A stretch of 64,000 bases of DNA from Chrysogorgia sp. JL179-B06 (lineage: Eukaryota > Cnidaria > Anthozoa > Scleralcyonacea > Chrysogorgiidae): contig JAYKKM010000192.1 of assembly GCA_035772405.1 (NCBI GenBank), forward strand, positions 197,501 through 261,500, written 5' to 3'. The notes below the pieces were generated by a model, which saw nothing but the letters and a program-made list of their open reading frames with translations, made no database searches and was not told the origin of the DNA. Positions 57,073-64,000 of this stretch are shown here, one piece after another. The position numbers were made by a program, and so were the translations under genes. The first letter of the stretch is position 1, and every line of letters begins with the position of its first letter.

Positions 57073-60000
57073 ATGAACTACTTCAGAAAGAAACTTGGTG
57101 AGTGGTCGAGTTGGATCGCTGGTACTCCAGAGCCTAACGTTGATCCACCAAAGTCGTACTTGAGAAGTAAGCTTGGTGAGTGGAGCGACTGGTTCGTTGG
57201 CCACACACCTGAACCTATCAGGAAGAAAGTCGCGAGTGCTTTCGAAGTTTTGAGAAGCAAGGTTAGTCCGTTACTAGCAGACCCTGAGGACGTTTTCCAC
57301 GACGCTGAAGACCAAGTCGTGGAGAAGACTGAGAAGGCTATTCGTGGCTTCTCAGAAACCTACTCCATCGAGGCACAAAAGAAGACAGACCCGAAGACCT
57401 TTCTAGAAGGATCTAAACATCTCGTGATAGACCTCTGGCTCAACGAGGTGAAGAAGCGTAGCGGGCTAAAAACAAAACTCGCTCTAGAATGCGTTATGGT
57501 GAGAGCCACCGACAGCGAACCAGTGGAAGTAGTCTCTATGTTTCGTTCTCTCGTCGGTACTACTTTGACTGGGACAGACACAGACGAGTTGTACAACACG
57601 TCTGTCGGGAAAATTCTAGAAAACCTGGCGACCTACTTGAAAAAAGGTAGTGGTTGGAGAGTTCTGAACGTCGTTAAGTTAGACATATACATTGACACCT
57701 ATAAGCCGATAAGCGCGTCGTCATATATTCCAACACCAAAAATTCTAGCCGTTAGGAAAGCCATCGTCAACGTACAAAACATGGTTGACAACGAGTGCTT
57801 CAAGTGGTCTGCCACGGCTGCTCGAATGTTGAAACAAGATCACCCCGAGCGACTCGACAAGACGATGAGAGACGAGTCGGAGAAGTTTGACTGGAGTGGG
57901 ATCTCGTTCCCTACACCACTATCCGAAATTAAGAAATTCACGAGAAACAACAAGACCAACATCAACGTGTTTGCGTACGAAAAGGAAACCGGTGTCTACC
58001 CACTTCTCATCGGGGGTGAGTCAAAAGACACCATCAACCTGCTGCTCATCACGGAAGAGGGTGAAGATGGGAACGTGAACTCCCACTACGCGTGGATTAA
58101 GAACATGAGCCGGTTGTTGTCTAGCACTAAGAGCAAGCGTAAGTGTAAGACCTTCTTCTGTTTTCGGTGTCTGAACAACTTCACCTCACAGGAAGTCCTG
58201 GAGAAACACGTCGAGCGTTGCTCCAACGTGGACAGCATCAAGACCGAAATGCCGGAAGAGGGGAGCTTCATAAAGTTCGAGAACATCTATAAGACACAAG
58301 ACGTGCCATTCACGATCTACGCAGACTTCGAGAGTTCCATAGAACCTATTGACACGTGTGTTAACGATGACACACGTAGCTCGACGACCAAATACCAACA
58401 CCACACACCATCTGGATTTTGCTTTCATCTGAAGTGCTTCGACGACACTCTCCACTACGAAGAGCCATACCTCTACACCAAGAAGGTTGAAGGTGAAAAC
58501 ATCGGTGAGAAGTTCGTCGTAGAGGTGGAGAGAGCCGTCAAGAACATCTACGACAAGTTTAAAGTCGCGAAGGAGATGATCTACGGATCAGATGACAGAC
58601 GAGTTCACGATAGTAGTGAGACGTGTTGGTTGTGTGGGAAAGACTGGACTCAAAAAACTAAGAAAGGTAACCCAGATCGAAAAGTCAGAGACCACTGTCA
58701 TCTCACGGGTAAGTACCGCGGAGCTGCTCATAGCAGCTGTAACCTAAAGTACAAACTACCGAAGTTCGTGCCGGTTATTTTTCACAACTTATCTGGTTAC
58801 GACTCACATCTTTTCGTGAAAAACCTTAGTGTCACAGAGGGTGACATCAAGTGCATTCCGAACAACGAGGAAAAATACATCTCGTTCAGTAAGGACATCA
58901 TCGTTGATCACGAGACGGACAACGATGGTAACGAAAGACCCGTCACGAGAGAAATTAGGTTTCTTGACAGCTTTAAGTTCGTGTCTTCCAGTTTGGACAA
59001 GCTGGTTAAAAATCTCGACAAGGAAAGCTTAACATCAACCAAGAGAGTGTTTGAGGACGACTTCGAGTTAGTCTCTCGGAAGGGTGTGTTCCCGTACGAA
59101 CACATGACTGGGTTGTCATCTCTCGACGAGAGACGGTTACCAACTATAGAGAAGTTTAGCTCCAAACTGAATAACACCGACATCTCTGAAGAAGACTATC
59201 GACACGCCACGAAAGTTTGGAAGCATTTCGACATGAAAACCATGCGTGAATATCACGACTTATACCTGATGACAGATGTGATGTTGTTGGAGGACGTCTT
59301 CGAGAATTTCAGAAAAACATGTAAAACACACTACAAACTAGATCCAGCATTCTACTTCACCTCACCTGGACTAGCTTGGGACGCGTTGTTGAAAGTCACA
59401 GAACAGGAGCTAGAGTTACTGACTGACATAGACATGCTCTTGATGGTGGAATCTGGGATTCGTGGTGGGGTTAGCACCATCACCAAAAGACACGCTGTCG
59501 CGAACAACGAGCATATGGATCATGTCAACAGCGACACACGCGCGGAACGGACTGGTGAATCACTATATGACCCTACAAAACCAAGCGTGTTTTTGCCGTA
59601 CCTAGACGCGAACAATCTCTACGGCGGAGCCATGTGTAAACCGCTACCCACACACGGTTTTAAGTGGATGACTGAAGACCAGCTAGAGAACTGGAGAGAC
59701 ATGCCATGCATTCTAGAAGTAGATCTAGAATATCCAGAAGAACTTCATGACCTCCATAATGACTACCCGCTAGCACCGGAGAGAGTCATGGTTAACGGGA
59801 TAGAGAAACTCATCCCGAACCTGAACAACAAGACTAACTACGTGATCCACAAGAAAAACCTCGAGCTCTATCTCAGACTGGGGTTGAAACTCACGAGAAT
59901 CCACCGTGGGATTACATTCTTCGAGAGCGCATGGATGAAACCATATATCGACCTCAACACACGACTTAGGACAGCAGCAAAGAACGAGTTCGAGAAGGAC

Positions 60001-60792
60001 TTCTTCAAGTTAATGAACAATAGCGTGTTTGGGAAGACCATGGAAAATATCAGAAACAGGGTTGACATACAGCTAGTCACCACGGAGGAGAAGATGAGGA
60101 AGCTCGTCGCCAAGCCTAATTACCATCACAGGACTATTTTTGACGAGAACTTGGTCGCCGTCAACATGAAGAGAACCAAAGTGGTTTTCAACAAGCCAGT
60201 CTATCTTGGGATGTCTATCTTGGATCTCAGCAAAACCATCATGTATAAATTCCACTACGACTATATCAAGCCTAAGTATGGGGATAAAGCCACACTACTC
60301 TTCACAGACACCGACAGTCTCATGTACGAGATCTTCACAGACGACTTCTACAAGGACATTAGCGGAGACGTCGAGAAAGAATTCGACACGTCTGGTTACA
60401 CGAAAAACCACCCTAGCTGTATTCCAATAGGTCGAAACAAGAAAGTGGTTGGCATGATGAAAGACGAGCATCATGGCGAGCAGGTCTTAGAGTTTGTTGG
60501 ACTAAGAGCCAAACTCTATGCTCTCAGAACACTACGTGGAGAGCAGAAAAAATGTAAAGGAGTCAAAAAAGGCGTGGTCGACAAAGATATCAAATTCTTT
60601 GACTACCTCAACTGCCTGCTCAGCGGGGTGTCTATCTACAAGTCGATGAACGTGTTCAGATCACACAAGCACGAGATCTACACTGAGGCTGTTAACAAGA
60701 AAGCGTTGAGTTCTAATGACGACAAGCGGCATATCTTGCCGGACGGTATTAACACGCTGGCTTTGGGACACTCTAGAATCGAGAAGAAGTAG
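57073..60792 (+). CDS. polB: E2 family-B DNA polymerase (Polinton PolB), intact
   Basis: 1,239 residues; ATG 57,073 follows TTAATAAAGAGCG. The N-terminus has a duplicated RKKLGEWSSWIAGTPEP / RSKLGEWSDWFVGHTPEP motif. A Polinton-specific N-terminal region (VDNECFKWSATAARML) follows, then a CFRCLNNF finger (58,160), ExoI YADFES (58,318), a CWLCGKDW...RDHCHLTGKYRGAAH endonuclease-VII-like zinc patch, FHNLSGYDSHLF, ExoIII EYHDLYLMTDVMLLEDVF, motif A YLDANNLYGG (59,599), motif B FFKLMNNSVFGKT and motif C LFTDTDSLMY (60,298). All polymerase and exonuclease carboxylates are present. It replicates the element, in this family by protein priming. Confidence 0.97.
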   Translation: MNYFRKKLGEWSSWIAGTPEPNVDPPKSYLRSKLGEWSDWFVGHTPEPIRKKVASAFEVLRSKVSPLLADPEDVFHDAEDQVVEKTEKAIRGFSETYSIEAQKKTDPKTFLEGSKHLVIDLWLNEVKKRSGLKTKLALECVMVRATDSEPVEVVSMFRSLVGTTLTGTDTDELYNTSVGKILENLATYLKKGSGWRVLNVVKLDIYIDTYKPISASSYIPTPKILAVRKAIVNVQNMVDNECFKWSATAARMLKQDHPERLDKTMRDESEKFDWSGISFPTPLSEIKKFTRNNKTNINVFAYEKETGVYPLLIGGESKDTINLLLITEEGEDGNVNSHYAWIKNMSRLLSSTKSKRKCKTFFCFRCLNNFTSQEVLEKHVERCSNVDSIKTEMPEEGSFIKFENIYKTQDVPFTIYADFESSIEPIDTCVNDDTRSSTTKYQHHTPSGFCFHLKCFDDTLHYEEPYLYTKKVEGENIGEKFVVEVERAVKNIYDKFKVAKEMIYGSDDRRVHDSSETCWLCGKDWTQKTKKGNPDRKVRDHCHLTGKYRGAAHSSCNLKYKLPKFVPVIFHNLSGYDSHLFVKNLSVTEGDIKCIPNNEEKYISFSKDIIVDHETDNDGNERPVTREIRFLDSFKFVSSSLDKLVKNLDKESLTSTKRVFEDDFELVSRKGVFPYEHMTGLSSLDERRLPTIEKFSSKLNNTDISEEDYRHATKVWKHFDMKTMREYHDLYLMTDVMLLEDVFENFRKTCKTHYKLDPAFYFTSPGLAWDALLKVTEQELELLTDIDMLLMVESGIRGGVSTITKRHAVANNEHMDHVNSDTRAERTGESLYDPTKPSVFLPYLDANNLYGGAMCKPLPTHGFKWMTEDQLENWRDMPCILEVDLEYPEELHDLHNDYPLAPERVMVNGIEKLIPNLNNKTNYVIHKKNLELYLRLGLKLTRIHRGITFFESAWMKPYIDLNTRLRTAAKNEFEKDFFKLMNNSVFGKTMENIRNRVDIQLVTTEEKMRKLVAKPNYHHRTIFDENLVAVNMKRTKVVFNKPVYLGMSILDLSKTIMYKFHYDYIKPKYGDKATLLFTDTDSLMYEIFTDDFYKDISGDVEKEFDTSGYTKNHPSCIPIGRNKKVVGMMKDEHHGEQVLEFVGLRAKLYALRTLRGEQKKCKGVKKGVVDKDIKFFDYLNCLLSGVSIYKSMNVFRSHKHEIYTEAVNKKALSSNDDKRHILPDGINTLALGHSRIEKK

Positions 60793-60824
60793 TCTAGACG
60801 ATCACTTAAAGAGACGTACTAAAA

Positions 60825-61091
60825 ATGAGTCATTTCACGAAAACTAGGATGTATGTCGACCTAACCGTTAGAAACTGTGAGAAGTGCGACTACAGTGGGT
60901 CGGTCACCGGGATGAGACTTCACTTGAAGCTGAGACATAACAGGGTTATGCAAGGAGAGACAACCCAAGCCACGCGACACTGTGGTGTTTGCAACATCAC
61001 AGTTCCAGGTGACGTAAAAGAGCTGGAGCATCACGTGAATGTTTACCACAATGGAATATCAGCGGGCACTCGTCGCACCTACCACGACTAA
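60825..61091 (+). CDS. E2 two-finger C2H2 zinc protein
   Basis: The 88-residue protein has fingers CEKCDYSGSVTGMRLHLKLRH and CGVCNITVPGDVKELEHHVN (then VYH). Start context is CTAAAAATG, with a further TAAAGAGAC upstream. It lies between polB and the right TIR. A DNA-binding or regulatory role is likely. No E1 homologue. Confidence 0.8.
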   Translation: MSHFTKTRMYVDLTVRNCEKCDYSGSVTGMRLHLKLRHNRVMQGETTQATRHCGVCNITVPGDVKELEHHVNVYHNGISAGTRRTYHD

Positions 61092-61107
61092 GAACTTTTT
61101 TTTTCTA

Positions 61108-61399
61108 AAAACAAAACCAAAATGGTTTTGCTTTTTGACTTTTTGAAACACATGTCGACGTCGCCATCTTGGAAAATGACGCCGCCATCTTGGAAATAAT
61201 TTTTGGAACACGTGGCGAACGGTTTTTTGGAAAGTGGTGAGCACGTGCGAGAAACAAAACTTAAAATAGTTTTGTTTATCTTTCTTCTGGGGTGGAGATA
61301 CTGGGACACCCTCGAAAGTGGGTGCGGGTTCTGGGACAGTGGGTGCGGGTTCTGGGACAGTTTTTTGGTTTGTCCCAGAACCCCTCAAACCCTACTACT
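61108..61399 (-). repeat. E2 right terminal inverted repeat
   Basis: 292 bp, the inverse of 42,870-43,161, with YY1-like complements at 61,160-61,170 and 61,181-61,191 and a hairpin CAAAACCA/TGGTTTTG at its inner edge (61,113-61,131), 22 nt after the last gene's stop. The tip ends CCTACTACT. Confidence 0.95.
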
Positions 61400-61405
61400 T
61401 CAAAG
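61400..61405. repeat. Right target-site duplication of E2 (TCAAAG)
   Basis: Exact partner of 42,864-42,869. Confidence 0.95.
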
Positions 61406-62005
61406 CACTTTATTTTGTACAGTATTGCATAAATTTTAATTCAACGATTAATATGACAATACAAAAACATGAATTTTCACGTTATAAAGTCGAACACATC
61501 AAAATATTTTGTGGTCGTCACTAGAGGGATTTGTATTGTCAATTGCATGGACGTTTAAAATTTCAATTGAAATAACAATTCTATAGCTAACTCATTAAAA
61601 CCGCTTTTTAGTTTATTCCTTCTAACAAAAACCAATGGTGTGAATAAAATATACTTGCATTTATTAAAGGTCATTGGCGCGATGCGAAAGTCAATAACAC
61701 AAATTCACATTTCTGTTAAATAACATAAATATATTTACTAAAACAACCGTTAAGCGTTTGCAAAATTCCACCTGCACAGATATGTCGCAATGAAGAGAAC
61801 ATGTCGCGTTGTGTGTGAATGTAGTAAACACAGACTTTGGTAAACATTGCAACAACGAGCGCTTGTCATATTTATATTTGATGTTGTTGAACTTTGAAAC
61901 GCCCAGTTATCAATGCAAATCGCTTTCGCAAATGACAAGCGCTTTTGCTTCAATAAAAGGCACTTGCCATCGGTATGTAGGTAAAGTAAAAGGTCCAAAT
62001 CTGTC
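61406..62005. other. Intergenic sequence right of E2
   Basis: No gene is recognised. A short inverted pair, GCGCTTGTCAT (61,859) and ATGACAAGCGC (61,934), lies upstream of the transposase relic and might belong to it. Confidence 0.4.
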
Positions 62006-62954
62006 ATGTACACCGTTGTAAGAAAACGAACCATAGGGATTCAAGTAGGATCAAACCAACAAGTTAGTAGCAAAGACAAGGCGACCCAATGCTCTAGTGA
62101 GACGAAAGGTAGTTACAACTGTGAATCAAAAACTGGCAAGCATTTAAACTACGATGAACTTTTAAACAACTACCTCGCAAACAAAGACTCCTTCCTTGAG
62201 TGGCTTAAACACGAAAACTTTATTGCTTCATCAAAAACGTGTCCCCATTGCAATAGTTTAGTGAGATGGACTGAAACTTTCAATAGATCTGATGGTTACA
62301 AATGGGGGAATGTCGACAAACAAAACGCCGGAAAACGACACAAAGTTGAATTGAGTATAAGAGAGAAATCATGGTTCGAACATAGTAATCTCACTCTAGA
62401 AGAAATCGTAAAATTGACATACTGGTGGTGTTGTGGTTTATCTGAAAACCAAATAATGCATCAACTTCGACTAAGTTTGGGCACTGTAGTCGACTGGGCA
62501 AACTTTTGTAGAAAAGTATGTGAAGTTGTAATCATAGAGAAGAGCCAGCCTATTGGGGGAAAAGATGTTGGAGTTCAGATTGATGAGTCAAAAATTGGGA
62601 AGCGTAAATATCATCGGGGGCATCTAGTAGAAGGCCAATGGGTTTTTGGAGGCATTGATGAAAACTCAAGAAAATGCTTTATATTTCCAGTCGAAGATAG
62701 GTCAGAGGCAACTTTGCTTCCCATTATCAAGAAATGGATAAAGCCAGGATCAACTATAATCTCAGACTGCTTACACTCATAAAACTGTCAACCACTCCAA
62801 GAAATTTGTGAATGACGATGGAGACTCAAACAAAATTGAAGGTCACTGGAGACAAATGAAGAGTAGTTTACCGACCCATGGAAGAAGAAAGTACCACTAC
62901 TCCTCATATCTTGATTTTATATCTTATCTTATTTTTGTGGCAATACACACATAA
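62006..62954 (+). pseudogene. IS1595/ISXO2-like (Merlin-type) transposase relic
   Basis: From ATG 62,006: a zinc-ribbon-like CPHCNSLVRW, helix-turn-helix region (LTYWWCCGLSENQIMHQLRL), then a DDE core with VGVQIDESKIGKRKYHRG, WVFGGIDENSRKCFIF and STIISDC. The frame stops at 62,780, right after the second Asp. The C-terminal part follows in another frame to 62,954 (NHSKKFVNDDGDSNKIEGHW, RQMKSSLPTHGRRKYH). A short deletion plus frameshift removed the residues after ISDC. Eukaryotic relatives are Merlin-type elements. Confidence 0.85.
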
Positions 62955-63311
62955 AAACGATTTATTTTGGACATCTTTGGAAGATATAAAGTATATTTAC
63001 AAGCCAAACGAACATTGAAGCCTGTCAAAACAATATAAATTAAAGGGCATATGACTCGAAATTTTGTTTTGTCGTACTGACTCGGACATAGGACTTTCAA
63101 ATACGCTGAATACGATGCAAATATTTATTTTTGATTCTGGCGAAAATTTAACAGTTAAAATCGCTGGAGAAATACACGTTTTTAGCTAGTCCGAGCGCAA
63201 CTCACAATTAGAGACTGGACACTAGTCATGACGTAGAAAGTTGTACCCACGCGAACTCCGCAGTGTCAACAAACAGTGCGATTTGCCGATTTATAGTGAA
63301 AATAAGACAAC
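62955..63311. other. Intergenic, no gene seen
   Basis: No motif, terminal repeat or coding pattern recognised. Confidence 0.4.
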
Positions 63312-64000
63312 ATGCCAGGTAAAGGTGGAAAATATTGTGTTGCTGGATTTAGTAATCAGCGATCTTGCCGAAATTCTAGTCTGTCGAAGGGTATATCAAT
63401 GCATAAGTTCCCTACTGACAAGAAACAACGAGCCGCGTGGACCAGATTTATTCGAAAACACAGGCCAAACTGGATCCCATAAAATACTTCGACAATATGT
63501 TCAGCCCATTTTCTTGAGACTGATTATAACCAAAGGGTTGACATTGACATACCAGAAGTTCAAGGATGCTCTACAGAGAGTATTACATTTAAGAAGTTTC
63601 TTAATGCAGGAGCTATACCTACAGTCCACGACTTCGAAACTGCTTGCAAAACATTCCCAAAAAGGGCGACAAATGTCAATGTGCCTTCGACGCCGAACAT
63701 GTCAGAGCATTCTACAAAACGTCGTGCTAAAAGACTCCTACTGAGAGATGTACATTTACGGCAGTCTGATACGAAAAGTGCACTTCAAAACGATGAACTG
63801 TTAACTGGGGAAAACGAAGAACTGTTTGGAGAAAAACTCGACACTAATACACCAAATGAAAATATAGTACAAGAAATTATCTTTGAAACACCCGAGAATA
63901 GTTCGAATGATTTGGAGAAGGTAAAGAGCAAGTTAAAATCAAGTCAACAGAAATGCTCCAAATATAAGAAAACAATAAAACGACTTCAGCTACAGCTGAA
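63312..64000 (+). pseudogene. THAP-domain protein with premature stop, runs off window
   Basis: From ATG 63,312: MPGKGGKYCVAGFSNQRSC, then ISMHKFPTDKKQRAAWTRFI, the first half of a THAP zinc-binding DNA-binding domain. A TAA at 63,480-63,482 interrupts the frame. The same frame continues with STICSAHFLETDYN and LNAGAIPTVHDFET, the second half (CxxH, then AxPT-like end). After the THAP domain come a linker and a coiled coil (LEKVKSKLKSSQQKCSKYKK) that reaches the window end. A single-base change explains the stop. THAP plus coiled coil is typical of transposase-derived proteins. An intron around the stop is possible but no clear sites are seen. Confidence 0.7.

Larger units (their letters stand above)
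42870..61399. mobile_element. Polinton/Maverick element E2 (18,530 bp, near-intact)
   Basis: Bounded by TIRs of about 292 bp starting AGTAGTAGGG and by a perfect 6-bp duplication. It encodes intact family-B polymerase, integrase, packaging ATPase, major and candidate minor capsid proteins, and about 20 small proteins, tightly packed on both strands. The only clear break is a frameshift in a CAA tract of the p476 homologue. Composition is visibly richer in G+C than the flanks. It is not a duplicate of E1: shared proteins are clearly diverged and the accessory genes differ. Intact tips, duplication and core genes suggest a young, possibly mobile copy. Confidence 0.97.

Noticed and set aside
1..64000. 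CRISPR arrays, rRNA or tRNA genes
   Set aside because: No regularly spaced direct repeats with unique spacers and no conserved rRNA or tRNA core were seen; the tandem repeats found are contiguous.

Overview
The window is AT-rich animal DNA, most likely from an aquatic invertebrate; the species cannot be named from the sequence. The evidence is introns, decayed LINEs, hAT/ZMYM-like, DIRS/Ngaro-like, IS1595-like and THAP sequences, and foldback elements with degenerate TTAGGG-like interiors. No bacterial operon, rRNA, tRNA or CRISPR array was seen.

The main content is two different Polinton/Maverick elements (integrating, virus-like DNA elements with double-jelly-roll capsid, packaging ATPase, integrase and family-B polymerase) that lie only about 1.05 kb apart. 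Element 1 (E1, about 19,426-41,814) has terminal inverted repeats (TIRs) of about 0.8 kb. It is decaying: a full-length LINE with a 2A-like motif and PHD finger sits in front of polB, polB is frameshifted, its thymidine kinase is broken, and its right tip is missing. Element 2 (E2, 42,870-61,399; 18,530 bp) is much better preserved: TIRs of about 292 bp, a perfect 6-bp target duplication (TCAAAG), and open polB, integrase, capsid and ATPase genes. The one clear break is a frameshift in a CAA tract of the p476-like gene.

Both elements share a core, listed in E1 order: a small C-terminally hydrophobic protein, ATPase, major capsid protein, a membrane/coiled-coil protein, integrase with chromodomain and a penton-like minor capsid candidate, all on the minus strand. 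Next comes a divergent pair with a membrane-anchored protein and a fibre-like protein, then small membrane proteins, a coiled-coil protein and polB. Each also has private cargo. E1 carries a Bro-N/VRR-NUC/zinc-finger protein, a thymidine kinase remnant, a zinc-ribbon protein and an Arg-rich micro-protein. E2 carries a hendecad-repeat protein, a protein with PSAP and YPNL late-domain-like motifs, an AT-hook/SAP/NUMOD-like DNA-binding protein, an SSB-like candidate and a C2H2 protein.

The most notable signals are in E2's expression layout. Nearly every gene has a TAAA core 0-12 nt before its ATG, sometimes using the upstream gene's TAA stop, and many genes end in a perfect hairpin within about 40 nt, often beside a T-run. 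This resembles poxvirus-type late initiators and the mimivirus 'hairpin rule', and would suggest a virus-like transcription programme in an animal Polinton.

Flanks: 1-19,425 is intergenic or host sequence with dead LINEs, a hAT/ZMYM-like relic, an SGNH/gag retroelement relic, foldbacks and a few possible exons. 41,815-42,869 holds pieces of a minus-strand host-like gene with a P-loop. 61,400-64,000 holds an IS1595-type transposase relic and a THAP-domain reading frame with a premature stop.
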